Shown here: positions 1 through 9,129 of the stretch, one piece after another
How positions within the stretch are numbered: the first letter of the stretch is position 1
Layout of the letters: every line of letters begins with the position of its first letter
Source of the DNA: Lachnospiraceae bacterium
GTDB lineage: Bacteria; Bacillota; Clostridia; Lachnospirales; Lachnospiraceae
Length of the DNA stretch: 64,000 nucleotides
Direction: 5' to 3'
Assembly (NCBI GenBank): GCA_017520425.1
Contig: JAFXFO010000003.1
Span: 1 to 64,000 of the forward strand
Translations under genes and position numbers: made by a program
The notes under the pieces: generated by a model
Told to the model about the DNA's origin: nothing
The model's database searches: none
The model's input: only the letters and a program-made list of their open reading frames with translations

Positions 1-44
1 TCATTATAACGGAAAGGTGATTTTTTTGTATAACAAACACTGCG

Positions 45-117
45 CACCCGCATAGCGGGTGGTTGTATGTTTCGTGCGTACGTCGTTTCTCTTTCGGAGA
101 AACTCGTAGCTACGCAC
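45..117. repeat. Multi-hairpin intergenic element
   Basis: Non-coding palindromic stretch downstream of the TIR gene. A 7-bp hairpin (45-51 with 55-61) is followed by a nested structure: outer arms 74-80 and 111-117 (GTGCGTA/TACGCAC) enclosing an inner hairpin 85-91/97-103 (GTTTCTC/GAGAAAC). It resembles in style, but not in sequence, the compound hairpins inside the ribosomal cluster and upstream of the aspartyl-tRNA synthetase. Function unknown; it may continue beyond the left edge. Confidence 0.5.
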
Positions 118-141
118 TCAACCAGGCTAAAGCCCATAATC

Positions 142-172
142 AAAAAACCGGCATGGCCAAAAGACCATGCCG
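142..172 (-). terminator. Intrinsic terminator of the TIR gene
   Basis: On the minus strand an 8-bp GC-rich stem (CGGCATGG/CCATGCCG, arms 165-172 and 149-156) is followed by a T run (complement of 142-148). It lies just beyond the TIR gene's stop codon, so that gene is probably monocistronic. Confidence 0.8.
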
Positions 173-182
173 ATTTATATTT

Positions 183-2696
183 CTATTTCTCTTTTGCAAT
201 TTCCAACAATTCTTCCAAGGTATATACCGGAGCTTCATACTTCTCACCGCCATCTACCATATAAACCATACGTTTTTCTAAATCCACCTTTCTCACATCA
301 GCAATCCAAGCAATAGGCTTCATATCCTTATCTAACACATAACAGCCTTCATAGCCCAGCAAATAAGTATATCCTGAAGCATCCGTACCCAGATACCAGT
401 CTGTACTGTTTGCACCTTCAATGGTATTCAGAACCTTTTTCCCGGACACATCATAGATTACCAAATCATTATCCCAATAATGTACAATACAATACTTACC
501 ATCTTCACTATGATACATCTTATAAATGTATTCCGGTCTTTCCAAGCCGTATGAAAGGGCTGTTTCTGAAGCATTGGCACCGTATAGCTTCTCCACTACT
601 TCCGGATATTCCACTTCTTCGGCAATTTCTTTTACATCAGGTCCGCATTCCGCGGTATAAACAATGAATTTATTATCTTTTGCTGCCTGAATAACCATAC
701 CGTATACCGTATGGAATGCATAAGAATTCTTAAGGGATTTACATTCCAAACGGGCACTCATATCATAGCAGCCCATAAACTCCCGGCTAACCACTGCCAT
801 ACCACCGTTTTCCAACAGTAATAAGTAGTTCTCGCTGTCGGTAAATGTATATACGTTTATAGCATTAGACTCTAAGGTGGTAACCAAGCTGATTTCTCCC
901 GTCTCCATATCGATTAGTCTTGCACTACCGGTGGTGGTACAAATAAGCTGAGTACCATCTAAGATACCCGGCAAACGAAGGTCATGAGGATACAATCCCT
1001 GTAGTTTGTTTTCCCAAAGAATCTCGCCACTTTCCATAGAAATAGCTGTTACATAGGTATCGCAATCCATATATGTATTTTGATAATGAGCCAGCAGTGT
1101 ATATGCCACTCCGTCTCTGATTTGAATGGCCTTCAAATTCTTTTCCCCTATATTGCAGGTGGAAAGAAGCTGGCCGCTCTCAATATTCCAAAAATACAGA
1201 GTATATTCTGTTCTTCCTTCTTCATCTTCGTAATAATAAGAATCTGCTAATATACCGTCCGTAAATACAAACGTAGAATTGCCATATCCCTGATTTTCAG
1301 GCTTTTCGATGGTCGATATTCGTTGTAAAGTATCTGCCGCATATACATCAAAACACTTATTCCATCCCTCCACGAGCAGATATTTTCCTTGCTTGTCCGA
1401 ATGAAGGCCTAATACATAATCACTTTCTATCTTTTCCGTAACTTTCTTCTCTTCTATACTATAAACGGATACGTTTTTGTCCTCATCAATAAAAGCAAAG
1501 CGGTTCCCTTCCAGAAAAGCTTCTGCCCAATCGCTGCTATACGAATTATCACGACGAATCACTGTTGCAACTTCTTCTCTTTTTTCTAAATCAAAGAGCG
1601 TTAAAGCCCCTGTGGAATCCACTAAAGCCACTACATTTCCATTCGGTGATACATTCATATATTCTATTCTGCCGGACATCTCATATTGATATCCCGCTTT
1701 ATATACAGCTCCCGTATCATAAGCTCGCAAACTGTCCGTTAAAATATACTGCGCTTCCGGCGTATAGGGTAACTTGATACCGTCGCTTTCTGTCAGCGCT
1801 TCTACCGCGGTCTTAATGGCACTCTTGTTATCTCCCGCCTCATAATAACCGGTAGCCAGCTCTGCCAAGGCTAACGCTTGGCGATATGCCAACTCTTCAT
1901 TCTGTTTGGTAATTTCCACATTTTGCTTCTGAATCTCGTCAGACTTGGCCTGGATTTCCTTCGACTGTTCCAAAATCTGTTCGGACTGCACCTCTATCTG
2001 CTCCTTCTGCTCCTTAATGCGCATAGCAGTCATGGCACTGTATACACCAAAGGCCAGACATCCCACACCAATCAAAAGAGAGGCTGTCACAATACGACGC
2101 ATTCTGCGTTCTCTGTGGCGCTGACGCAAATCATCATAAGCCACACCGAATATAGCCGCTAAAACCCTCAAAATTTCGGTTTTCATGGCTTTAGCCACGC
2201 CTTTCTTATCCTTGCCGTTTTTGCCTCTAAAATCGGCCGCTAGGGGCTCTACAGGCTCCTTCACTATCTCAATGGTACCATCAGCTGCTTTTACCTCTAC
2301 ATTTTTGTATAAAAGCTCCTCCGGAAATGACTCTGCAGGCTCTCCTTCAATCAATACTGCAAGTACATGCTCTCTTCCTCGCAGAGAAATAAAGGTTTCA
2401 ATTTCCTTTTTACACCACATGGATTCCGGCAATCTGGGGGAACAAATTACAATCAACCATTCGCTGCTCTGCAAAGCTTCCACTATGGGTTCTTCCAGGT
2501 TATTGGTTAAAGGAAGTTCTTCCCTATCTCGGAATACTCTTTCAAGCTTTGTTTTCTTACCCTTAAGCTTCTTAGCAACACTTCTCGGTAGCTTATAAGC
2601 CTCTAACTGCTTAATCAGTTTCTCTGCTACAAACTTATCCAGTTCTGTATGCCGGTAGCTGATAAAGGCATCATATCTGTATTTTCTCTCTTCCAT
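183..2696 (-). CDS. TIR-domain transmembrane protein with C-terminal beta-propeller
   Basis: 837 residues. Residues 7-125 form a TIR domain: YDAFISYRH at 8-16, the RDREELP loop at 56-62, and a WCKKE segment (94-98) whose Glu98 is at the place of the catalytic Glu of TIR NADases. A basic stretch (192-202) and one membrane helix (about 203-223) follow, then a Q/E/K-rich coiled coil (226-272), helical repeats, and from about 320 to the end repeated beta-rich blades typical of PQQ/WD40-like propellers. The N-terminal TIR should be cytoplasmic and the propeller on the other side or membrane-adjacent, depending on topology. Its own promoter and terminator flank it. NADase, scaffold or defence roles are all possible; the family does not decide between them. 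Confidence 0.8.
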   Translation of the reverse strand: MEERKYRYDAFISYRHTELDKFVAEKLIKQLEAYKLPRSVAKKLKGKKTKLERVFRDREELPLTNNLEEPIVEALQSSEWLIVICSPRLPESMWCKKEIETFISLRGREHVLAVLIEGEPAESFPEELLYKNVEVKAADGTIEIVKEPVEPLAADFRGKNGKDKKGVAKAMKTEILRVLAAIFGVAYDDLRQRHRERRMRRIVTASLLIGVGCLAFGVYSAMTAMRIKEQKEQIEVQSEQILEQSKEIQAKSDEIQKQNVEITKQNEELAYRQALALAELATGYYEAGDNKSAIKTAVEALTESDGIKLPYTPEAQYILTDSLRAYDTGAVYKAGYQYEMSGRIEYMNVSPNGNVVALVDSTGALTLFDLEKREEVATVIRRDNSYSSDWAEAFLEGNRFAFIDEDKNVSVYSIEEKKVTEKIESDYVLGLHSDKQGKYLLVEGWNKCFDVYAADTLQRISTIEKPENQGYGNSTFVFTDGILADSYYYEDEEGRTEYTLYFWNIESGQLLSTCNIGEKNLKAIQIRDGVAYTLLAHYQNTYMDCDTYVTAISMESGEILWENKLQGLYPHDLRLPGILDGTQLICTTTGSARLIDMETGEISLVTTLESNAINVYTFTDSENYLLLLENGGMAVVSREFMGCYDMSARLECKSLKNSYAFHTVYGMVIQAAKDNKFIVYTAECGPDVKEIAEEVEYPEVVEKLYGANASETALSYGLERPEYIYKMYHSEDGKYCIVHYWDNDLVIYDVSGKKVLNTIEGANSTDWYLGTDASGYTYLLGYEGCYVLDKDMKPIAWIADVRKVDLEKRMVYMVDGGEKYEAPVYTLEELLEIAKEK

Positions 2697-2741
2697 GGTT
2701 ATCCCTCTTTCCCATAAAGCGTTATTTTTTGTATCATAATT

Positions 2742-2770
2742 ATCATATCTGAATCTCTAGGGAAATACAA
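2742..2770 (-). promoter_or_regulatory. Sigma-A promoter of the TIR gene
   Basis: Minus strand: TTGTAT (-35, 2765-2770), 17-bp spacer, TATGAT (-10, 2742-2747), about 45 bp before the TIR start codon. It lies after the rplQ terminator, so the TIR gene can be expressed independently of the ribosomal operon. Confidence 0.65.
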
Positions 2771-2847
2771 GTGCGGAATTTGCTACGATTCCTCCTATAA
2801 ATATGTGAAATCCTGCACGATTGCTTTATTATCTGCCTTTAAGTATC

Positions 2848-2883
2848 AAAAAAGCAGGTCTGAATATCTCAAACCTGCTTTTT
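2848..2883 (-). terminator. Terminator at the end of the alpha operon
   Basis: Stem GCAGGT/ACCTGC, extended by TGA/TCA after one mismatch, then a six-T run on the minus strand (complement of 2848-2853). It is about 12 nt beyond the rplQ stop and ends the ribosomal transcript. Confidence 0.85.
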
Positions 2884-2894
2884 GAAATCATAAA

Positions 2895-3431
2895 TTAAAC
2901 TAACTCAAGTACAACTTCCATAGCTGCGTCACCCTTACGCTGACCAATCTTGATGATTCTGGTGTAACCACCCTTACGGTCTGCATACTTAGGTGCGATT
3001 TCGTCAAACAACTTAGCTACTAAGTCAACTTCCTTGGTATTTTTCTTCTTTCCAGCTGCTTCAGCGGGAACTTCCACTACGGGATATAATACCTTTAACA
3101 TCTGACGACGAGCATGTAATCTGGAAGGAAGATCCTTCTTGATTTCCTTTTCGATGGTTTCGAACTTAGTTACCTTCTTGCCATCAACAACTTCCTTTAC
3201 TCTCTTGCCATCTTTGTCCTTTACAGGAACCTTAGCCTGAACCTTAGTCATTTCGAAGTTGTCTTTTTCCTTAACTGCCAATGCGATTAAACCTTCAGCA
3301 ATCTTAGCTACTTCCTTAGCCTTTGCTTCGGTGGTAACAATCTTACCGTTGTTTAATAATGCAGTTACCTGGTTTCTTAATAATGCTTTTCTCTGTGCAG
3401 ATGTTCTGCCAAGCTTTCTATACTTTGCCAT
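2895..3431 (-). CDS. rplQ: 50S ribosomal protein L17
   Basis: L17 (bL17) of the large subunit, last gene of the alpha operon. The N-terminus [21 protein letters not shown] is clearly L17, as is the C-terminal [17 protein letters not shown] block. At 178 residues it is about 55 longer than common bacterial L17 (about 120). The extra length lies in two lysine/valine-rich inserts: around residues 65-95 ([17 protein letters not shown] region) and around 120-137 ([13 protein letters not shown] region). Similar inserts are known in Lachnospiraceae. SD GGAGAAAGG precedes the ATG. Confidence 0.97.
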   Translation of the reverse strand: MAKYRKLGRTSAQRKALLRNQVTALLNNGKIVTTEAKAKEVAKIAEGLIALAVKEKDNFEMTKVQAKVPVKDKDGKRVKEVVDGKKVTKFETIEKEIKKDLPSRLHARRQMLKVLYPVVEVPAEAAGKKKNTKEVDLVAKLFDEIAPKYADRKGGYTRIIKIGQRKGDAAMEVVLELV

Positions 3432-3581
3432 GATTTATTCCTTTCTCCGTTCATGGTACATCCGGCTATGCTCTTTGGACTTACTTACCGAATGCATGTG
3501 CACAGCTTTCGCTGCATAATAGTGTCCATTTAGAGAAACCACCCATTCACTCTTTGGATTTACAAAGGGTGGCTCTTATGT

Positions 3582-4538
3582 TTAGTCCTCGCTGGGATTC
3601 AACTGAAGTCCCAACTCTTTTAATTTTGCTAATACTTCTTCCAAAGATTTACGTCCTAAGTTACGAACTTTCATCATATCTTCTGAAGTTTTATTGGTTA
3701 ACTCTTCTACAGTATTGATACCTGCTCTCTTCAAGCAGTTGTAGGAACGAACAGATAACTCTAATTCGTCGATACTCATCTCTAATACTTTTTCCTTCTC
3801 GTCGTCTTCTTTCTCAACCATAACTTCTGCATTCTTTGCATTTTCAGAAAGGTTGATGAACAGACTCAAGTGCTCGCTAAGTACCTTTGCTGCTAAACTA
3901 ACAGCTTCATCCGGAACTAAGGTTCCATTGGTATGAACGTCAAGTGTTAATTTATCATAATCAGTAATCTGGCCTACACGGGTATTCTGTACTGTTACGT
4001 TAACTCTTTCTACAGGTGTGTAGATAGAATCAATTGCAATTACTCCGATGGGTAAATCTTCGCGCTTGTTCTTATCAGCACTTACATAACCTCTGCCCTT
4101 AGTAATGGTCAGCTCCATGTAAAGCTTTGTGTTCTTGCCACTTAAGGTAGCAATCACGGTATCCGGGTTGAGAATCTCTATATCCTGGTCTACCTGAATG
4201 TCAGATGCACGAACAACGCCTTCTCCTTCATACTCAATGTATGCGGTCTTAGCTTCGTTGGTCTCGCTACTGTTCTTAATAGCAAGGCTCTTGATGTTCA
4301 TGATGATTTCTGTTACATCCTCTTTTACTCCGGGAATAGAGCTGAATTCATGTTCTACACCTTCAATCTTTACCTGGCTTACTGCTGCACCCGGTAATGA
4401 TGAAAGCATGATTCTTCTGAGAGAGTTACCAAGTGTGATACCATAACCTCTTTCCAAAGGCTCAACTACGAATTTTCCGTACTTCTTATCTTCTGAGATT
4501 TCAACTACCTCAATATTTGGTCTTTCAAAATCGAACAC
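3582..4538 (-). CDS. rpoA: RNA polymerase alpha subunit
   Basis: 318 residues, normal length. The N-terminal dimerisation domain (about 1-230) contains the [23 protein letters not shown] signature (28-50). The C-terminal domain (about 250-312) carries the helix-hairpin-helix ([30 protein letters not shown]) that binds UP elements and activators. An acidic linker (EKEDDEKEK) joins them. It lies between rpsD and rplQ as in other Firmicutes alpha operons. Confidence 0.98.
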   Translation of the reverse strand: MFDFERPNIEVVEISEDKKYGKFVVEPLERGYGITLGNSLRRIMLSSLPGAAVSQVKIEGVEHEFSSIPGVKEDVTEIIMNIKSLAIKNSSETNEAKTAYIEYEGEGVVRASDIQVDQDIEILNPDTVIATLSGKNTKLYMELTITKGRGYVSADKNKREDLPIGVIAIDSIYTPVERVNVTVQNTRVGQITDYDKLTLDVHTNGTLVPDEAVSLAAKVLSEHLSLFINLSENAKNAEVMVEKEDDEKEKVLEMSIDELELSVRSYNCLKRAGINTVEELTNKTSEDMMKVRNLGRKSLEEVLAKLKELGLQLNPSED

Positions 4539-4573
4539 TGCAAATACCCTCCTTTACGAACCTGTTATATTAA

Positions 4574-5167
4574 TTATTTAGAATACAACTCGACGATAAG
4601 CATTTCATCTACAGGAACATCAATCATCTCTCTGGTAGGAAGATTCTTGATGGTACCCTTTAAGTTTTCCATATCTACGTCCATCCATTCAGGAACAAGT
4701 CTGCCACCGGTCACTTCGATGATATCCTTGTATCTCTGTAAAGACTTAGACTTCTCTCTGATTTCGATAACATCGCCAGCCTTGATTAAGTAAGAAGGAA
4801 TGTTTACCTGCTTACCGTTTACCAAAACATGCTTGTGATCTACGATCTGTCTTGCTTCTCTTCTGGTTCTTGCAAAGTTCATTCTGAAAATTACGTTATC
4901 TAATCTGGTTTCCAGCATGATCATAAGGTTTTCACCGGTCATACCTTTCATTCTGTCAGCCTTCTCATAGTAGTTTCTGAAAGGCTTCTCTAATACACCA
5001 TAGATAAACTTTGCTTTCTGCTTTTCTCTTAACTGAAGGCCATATTCACTTACCTTCTTACCTGCTCTTGCATTGGTTCTGTTAGACTTCTTGTCATAAC
5101 CCAATACCATAGGCTCAAGGCCTAATGTTCTACATCTCTTCAGTACGGGAACTCTATTAACTGCCAT
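4574..5167 (-). CDS. rpsD: 30S ribosomal protein S4
   Basis: 197 residues; uS4 with an S4 RNA-binding domain at about 88-150 ([23 protein letters not shown]). S4 initiates 30S assembly and in several bacteria represses its own operon. The N-terminus lacks the Cys4 zinc knuckle, so this is the zinc-free form. A 216-nt gap containing a compound palindrome separates it from rpsK, which is unusual for this operon. Confidence 0.97.
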   Translation of the reverse strand: MAVNRVPVLKRCRTLGLEPMVLGYDKKSNRTNARAGKKVSEYGLQLREKQKAKFIYGVLEKPFRNYYEKADRMKGMTGENLMIMLETRLDNVIFRMNFARTRREARQIVDHKHVLVNGKQVNIPSYLIKAGDVIEIREKSKSLQRYKDIIEVTGGRLVPEWMDVDMENLKGTIKNLPTREMIDVPVDEMLIVELYSK

Positions 5168-5267
5168 TTTTCTTATCTCCTTTTTAGATGTTTACAATGC
5201 CTAAGCTCGTTTACGTGCTATTGGCACCTTCTTCCAACATTATTAGTTACAATTGCTAAGCGACATA

Positions 5268-5371
5268 CTCGAAAATCACGCTACTACGCAGCGCAGGCAC
5301 TTCGTGCCTCCCAATTTTCTCGTGTCTGCGTCGGTCGAAAACAAATGCCAGCTTTGCTGTCGCTTGTTTTC
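5268..5371. repeat. Compound palindromic element A (rpsK-rpsD gap)
   Basis: Two nested hairpins. Arms CTCGAAAAT (5268-5276) and ATTTTCTCG (5314-5322) enclose a GGCAC-TTC-GTGCC hairpin. Arms GAAAACAAAT (5337-5346) and GCTTGTTTTC (5362-5371) enclose a small AGC/GCT stem. It starts 12 nt after the rpsK stop (transcript sense). Both arm pairs recur in elements B and C, so this is a repeat family rather than chance structure. Confidence 0.7.
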
Positions 5372-5383
5372 GTTCCTCCTTGA

Positions 5384-5779
5384 CTAAACGCGACGACGCT
5401 TAGGAGGACGACATCCGTTATGAGGAACGGGTGTTACGTCACGAATACTTAAAACTTCAAGACCGCAAGCAGCTAATGCTCTGATTGCAGCTTCACGTCC
5501 TGAACCAGGACCCTTTACAAAAACGTCAACGGTCTTCAGTCCATGGATCAAAGCAGCTTTAGTAGCTGTTTCGGCTGCCATCTGAGCAGCATATGGAGTA
5601 GATTTCCTTGAACCTCTAAAACCAAGACCACCGGCACTTGCCCAGCTAAGAGCATTACCTTCAGCATCTGTTAAGGTAACAATAGTATTGTTAAAAGATG
5701 CCTGAATATGTGCCTGTCCACGTTCAACGTTTTTCTTGACACGCTTCTTTGTTACTTTCTTTGCAACTTTCTTTGCCAT
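5384..5779 (-). CDS. rpsK: 30S ribosomal protein S11
   Basis: 131 residues; uS11 of the 30S platform. Recognised by the [22 protein letters not shown] block, the [13 protein letters not shown] segment and the C-terminal [16 protein letters not shown] tail. The N-terminus is lysine/valine-rich ([16 protein letters not shown]). It stands between two copies of the palindromic intergenic element. Confidence 0.98.
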   Translation of the reverse strand: MAKKVAKKVTKKRVKKNVERGQAHIQASFNNTIVTLTDAEGNALSWASAGGLGFRGSRKSTPYAAQMAAETATKAALIHGLKTVDVFVKGPGSGREAAIRALAACGLEVLSIRDVTPVPHNGCRPPKRRRV

Positions 5780-5824
5780 TTTAAACTAACCTACTTTCTT
5801 TCTTCTTAAATAATTGGTTACTAA

Positions 5825-5943
5825 CTCGAGAATCCAAATGCTTCGCATTTGAAGTGCTTACGCACTTAGTGATTCTCTCGTGAAAACATCAGGTAAAAAC
5901 AAATAGTTGCTATGCAACTGCTTGTTTTTCTGCAGATGTTTTC
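5825..5943. repeat. Compound palindromic element B (rpsM-rpsK gap)
   Basis: Outer arms CTCGAGAATC (5825-5834) and GATTCTCTCG (5871-5880) enclose two perfect hairpins (CAAATG/CATTTG and AAGTGC/GCACTT). Then arms GAAAACATC (5882-5890) and GATGTTTTC (5935-5943) enclose AAAAACAAAT (5895-5904) with GCTTGTTTTT (5920-5929) and an AGTTGC-TAT-GCAACT tip. It touches the rpsM stop codon. Same architecture and shared arms as elements A and C. Confidence 0.75.
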
Positions 5944-6314
5944 TATTTCTTCTTATTAGCAACAGTTCTCTTAGGACCCTTACGAGTTCTAGCATTTGTC
6001 TTTGTCTTCTGTCCACGTACAGGAAGACCCTTACGATGACGGATACCACGATAGCAACCGATTTCCTGAAGTCTCTTGATGTTAAGAGCGATTTCTCTTC
6101 TCAAATCACCTTCGGTCATAATTCCCAAAGTTTCAATTGCTTCGGTAATCTTCTTTACTTCATCGTCAGTAATGTCTCTGACACGAGTATCAGGATTTAC
6201 ACCTGCTTCTGCTAAAATCTTGGTTGCACTTACTCTACCAATACCATAGATGTAAGTTAAACCGATTTCAATACGTTTTTCTCTAGGTAAGTCAACACCT
6301 GCGATACGAGCCAT
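5943..6314 (-). CDS. rpsM: 30S ribosomal protein S13
   Basis: 123 residues; uS13 of the 30S head. [26 protein letters not shown] at the N-terminus and the basic tail ([23 protein letters not shown]) are diagnostic. SD GGAGG lies 8 nt before the ATG. A 370-nt non-coding stretch separates it from rpmJ upstream, so it may begin its own transcript or be controlled by that leader. Confidence 0.98.
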   Translation of the reverse strand: MARIAGVDLPREKRIEIGLTYIYGIGRVSATKILAEAGVNPDTRVRDITDDEVKKITEAIETLGIMTEGDLRREIALNIKRLQEIGCYRGIRHRKGLPVRGQKTKTNARTRKGPKRTVANKKK

Positions 6315-6684
6315 TTACGTTTCCTCCATTTTCTTTTTGTGAAACTCTTTGTTTCACTTATGCCCCATTGGTCTGTTAGTCGGGCATTTAATAGTTACTA
6401 ATTGATTGGGGTTCTCACCCAATCGGACGTTAAATCTGTTCCGATTCATCCAAGACGACCTTCATTCCGGTCTAAATGTTTCTTTGTTCAGCACTCTCTC
6501 GGAGAACCATTCGCCTTGGTATCAAGAAGTAATCATCCGTAAGCTCTAATTCCACAATTATGATAAACAGTACCTTCTAATAAGAAAGGACTTTTCAAAA
6601 ATACTGTTTCAGCCGCACATAATTTTTAGACAAGAACTCACTACTTGAATCCATGTGGTTTCCCACACCCATTCAAATTAATGA
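6315..6684 (-). other. 370-nt non-coding leader between rpmJ and rpsM
   Basis: No credible ORF. On the minus strand it holds several hairpins ahead of rpsM: GAAAC/GTTTC (6341-6355), ATGCCC/GGGCAT (6360-6387) and GATTGGG/CCCAATC (6404-6424). In most Firmicutes rpmJ and rpsM are nearly adjacent. A structured alpha-operon leader (S4 autoregulation type) or an internal promoter would explain the gap; no clear -35/-10 pair was found, and no match to a known leader family could be tested. Confidence 0.4.
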
Positions 6685-6798
6685 TTATCCCTGTCTCTGT
6701 TTGTGTTTCGGATTTTCACAGATAACTCTAATACGTCCTTTTCTTTTAATGATTTTGCATTTTTCGCAAATTGGTTTTACTGATGATCTAACCTTCAT
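6685..6798 (-). CDS. rpmJ: 50S ribosomal protein L36
   Basis: 37 codons: begins [20 protein letters not shown]. Zinc ligands Cys11, Cys14, Cys27 and His32 mark the C+ (zinc-binding) form of bL36. An SD GGAGG lies 8 nt upstream of the ATG. It follows infA as in other Firmicutes. The C-terminal KHKQRQG is typical. Confidence 0.97.
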   Translation of the reverse strand: MKVRSSVKPICEKCKIIKRKGRIRVICENPKHKQRQG

Positions 6799-6970
6799 GT
6801 TAAACCCTCCTTTCAAAAAAGACCGTTTTACATTATAACACAGCATTTTTGCAAATGCAAGTGGTTATGTACATGTTTTTTCTTGATTTTCAAGTTTTTT
6901 CATACAGTGACTCCACGTAACGTTGTTACATGGAGTCCTTTTAAAGAAATCACCTGATTACAGTCCGTCC

Positions 6971-7189
6971 TTACTTATCTCTCCAAATAATTCTGCCCTT
7001 TGACAAATCATAAGGTGACAGCTCCAGGGTCACCTTATCCCCGGGTAAAATTCGAATAAAGTTCTGACGAAGCTTTCCGCTAATATGTGCAAGTACACGA
7101 TGACCATTTTCCAATTCTACCTGAAACATGGTATTGGGTAACTTCTCAACTACAGTTCCTTCAATCTCAATTACATCACTTTTGGACAT
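6971..7189 (-). CDS. infA: Translation initiation factor IF-1
   Basis: 72 residues, the usual length; a single S1-like OB fold that occupies the 30S A site during initiation. Diagnostic [19 protein letters not shown] start and [18 protein letters not shown] end. The start codon lies inside the end of the upstream KOW gene (14-nt overlap), implying translational coupling. SD AAAGGAGGAAGG precedes the ATG. Confidence 0.98.
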   Translation of the reverse strand: MSKSDVIEIEGTVVEKLPNTMFQVELENGHRVLAHISGKLRQNFIRILPGDKVTLELSPYDLSKGRIIWRDK

Positions 7190-7466
7190 ATCCTTCCTCC
7201 TTTCTCTTATCCTGCATTTTTATGACATATTTGATTTCATGATCAAATACTTTTTCTTTCTTCAGCAACCGTTCATACATCTCATCCGGCACCATGGCAT
7301 TACACAGGGATAAATGCTTTATGGATTTCTTCTTGCATTTTTGCATGGTATGGAATTGTCCGTCACACAAGTAACAGAATCTTTCATCCGCATCCGCTAT
7401 TACATAACATTTCCCTTGATCGTGACCGGCCTTTGATACTGCAAATTTACCAATCCAATCCTTCAT
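7176..7466 (-). CDS. KOW-domain RNA-binding protein (L14e/L6e/L27e-like)
   Basis: 96 residues. The N-terminus ([20 protein letters not shown], residues 4-23) matches the KOW/SH3-like fold of the small L14e-like proteins found between map and infA in many Clostridia. CYLC and a lysine-rich middle follow ([12 protein letters not shown]), with a basic C-terminal helix. It presumably binds rRNA or a ribosome-associated RNA. Function unproven. Its end overlaps infA by 14 nt. Confidence 0.8.
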   Translation of the reverse strand: MKDWIGKFAVSKAGHDQGKCYVIADADERFCYLCDGQFHTMQKCKKKSIKHLSLCNAMVPDEMYERLLKKEKVFDHEIKYVIKMQDKRKEEGYVQK

Positions 7467-7501
7467 GAGTTTCGACCTTCCTTCCTAATACAGGTCTGTC
7501 T

Positions 7502-8254
7502 TTAGTATAAGGTAAGGATTTCAGGTTCTCCGTCCGTAATCAACACAGTATTCTCATAATGTGCTGATAAAGAACCATCCTCGGTCACAACCGTCCAGTC
7601 ATCATCCAGCCACTCCACATCAGCGCGTCCCATATTGATCATAGGCTCTATGGCTAATGTCATACCGGCACGTAACTTGGGTCCTCTTCTGAGCTGTGCA
7701 AAATTCGGAATCTGCGGATCCTCATGCAACTTGGTACCAATACCGTGACCTACCATCTCCCGCACGATACCGTATCCGAACTGCCGTACATAAGCATCAA
7801 TGGCATTGGATATATCATGTAAATGATTTCCTTCTTTTGCCATCTTTATACCTTCAAAAAAGCTCTGCTTCGTAACTTCAATCAGTTTCTTTGCCTCAGG
7901 GCTGATTTCGCCTACTCCGTGAGTTCTTGCTGCATCTGAGTGGAATCCCTTATAAATCAATCCGGCATCCAGACTTACGATATCACCTTCCTGCAAAATC
8001 CTCTTCTTATTGGGAATTCCGTGTACCACTTCGTCATTAACTGATACACAGATGGATGCGGGATAGCCGTGATAATTCTTGAAATTAGGAATACATCCCA
8101 GTTTACGGATGGTCTTATCCCCCAGAATATCAATATCCATAGTTGACATACCCGGGCGGATGGCCTCCTCCATCTCCTTGTGTACAATGGTAAGAAGCCT
8201 GCACGACTCCCTCATGAGCTCTATTTCTCTTTCTGACTTTATTGATATGCCCAT
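7502..8254 (-). CDS. map: Methionine aminopeptidase, type I
   Basis: 250 residues from ATG at 8254. Removes the initiator Met from nascent proteins; dinuclear metal enzyme. Metal ligands are visible in SLDAGLIYKGFHSDAARTHGVG (two Asp), MVGHGIGTKLHE (His), LAIEPMINMG (Glu) and HYENTVLIT (Glu). I chose the ATG with an AAGGAAG SD 6 nt upstream rather than the TTG seven codons earlier. It follows adk by about 30 nt, as in most Firmicutes spc operons. Confidence 0.97.
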   Translation of the reverse strand: MGISIKSEREIELMRESCRLLTIVHKEMEEAIRPGMSTMDIDILGDKTIRKLGCIPNFKNYHGYPASICVSVNDEVVHGIPNKKRILQEGDIVSLDAGLIYKGFHSDAARTHGVGEISPEAKKLIEVTKQSFFEGIKMAKEGNHLHDISNAIDAYVRQFGYGIVREMVGHGIGTKLHEDPQIPNFAQLRRGPKLRAGMTLAIEPMINMGRADVEWLDDDWTVVTEDGSLSAHYENTVLITDGEPEILTLY

Positions 8255-8285
8255 AATTGCTTCCTTTCCGGTCAATTTCCGGGGA

Positions 8286-8927
8286 TTAACCCAGAATTGC
8301 TACGATAGCAGCAAATACATCAGCCATATCCACTGTTCCGTCCACTTCCTTCAATACACCCTTTTCGGTATAGAAGTCGATTAACGGCTGAGTCTGATCG
8401 TGATATACTTTCAAACGATTCAGTACTGTTTCAGGCTTATCATCATCACGAAGAATTAATTCCTGACCGCATACATCACAAATACCCTCTTTCTTAGGGG
8501 GAACATGCTCAATATGATAGGTACCGCCGCAACCTACACAAGCTCTTCTTCCTGACATTCTTCTTACAATGTTCTCATCCGGAACATCCACATTGATTGC
8601 AAAGTCGATTTTTTCATTCAACTTATTCAATGCATCATCCAAAACCTTTGCCTGAGGAATGGTTCTGGGGAAACCGTCCAATACATAACCGTTCTGACAG
8701 TCATCCTGAGCCACACGGTCAAGTAAAATCTTTACGGTCAATTCATCGGGAACCAACTGTCCCTGGTCCATATACTTCTTAGCTTCCATACCAAGCTCTG
8801 TTCCGTTCTTGATATTTGCTCTAAAAATATCTCCGGTGGACACATGAGGAATTGCATACTTTTCTGCAATCATCTTTGCCTGGGTTCCTTTTCCTGCACC
8901 GGGTGCACCTAACATAATAATCTTCAT
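8286..8927 (-). CDS. adk: Adenylate kinase
   Basis: 213 residues; interconverts ATP+AMP and 2 ADP. P-loop GAPGAGKGT (7-15), the GFPRT nucleotide-binding segment and [11 protein letters not shown]. The LID holds a Cys4 zinc site (CVGCGGTYH and CDVCG), as in Gram-positive Adk. A terminator after secY and a promoter at 9013-9041 make adk the start of its own transcription unit with map and infA. Confidence 0.98.
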   Translation of the reverse strand: MKIIMLGAPGAGKGTQAKMIAEKYAIPHVSTGDIFRANIKNGTELGMEAKKYMDQGQLVPDELTVKILLDRVAQDDCQNGYVLDGFPRTIPQAKVLDDALNKLNEKIDFAINVDVPDENIVRRMSGRRACVGCGGTYHIEHVPPKKEGICDVCGQELILRDDDKPETVLNRLKVYHDQTQPLIDFYTEKGVLKEVDGTVDMADVFAAIVAILG

Positions 8928-9012
8928 AACAACCTCCGCTATTTGTCTATTCTATGTACGCCCGCAAAATAGTCTCCCTAATTTTGCGCATACTTTTCAA
9001 CATAACATTTAC

Positions 9013-9041
9013 ATTTTAACTTCAAATCAAAAAGATTGCAA
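9013..9041 (-). promoter_or_regulatory. Promoter for adk-map-infA
   Basis: Minus strand: TTGCAA (9036-9041), 17-bp spacer, TAAAAT (9013-9018), about 85 bp before adk. Together with the upstream secY terminator it splits the spc cluster here. Confidence 0.6.
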
Positions 9042-9087
9042 TATCAAAACCACCAATTTTTTTCTGATTATTTAGTCATTTTTACAT

Positions 9088-9122
9088 TTAAAAAGAGAAT
9101 GCTCATAACAGCATTCTCTTTT
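9088..9122 (-). terminator. Terminator after secY
   Basis: Stem AGAGAATGC/GCATTCTCT with an 8-nt loop (arms 9111-9119 and 9094-9102) followed by a T run on the minus strand, 8 nt past the secY stop codon. Confidence 0.85.
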
Positions 9123-9129
9123 CATTTAA

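Noticed and set aside
2185..2598. Plus-strand ORF opposite the TIR domain
   Set aside because: The minus strand has a complete TIR domain here; the plus frame is Ser/Leu-rich noise.
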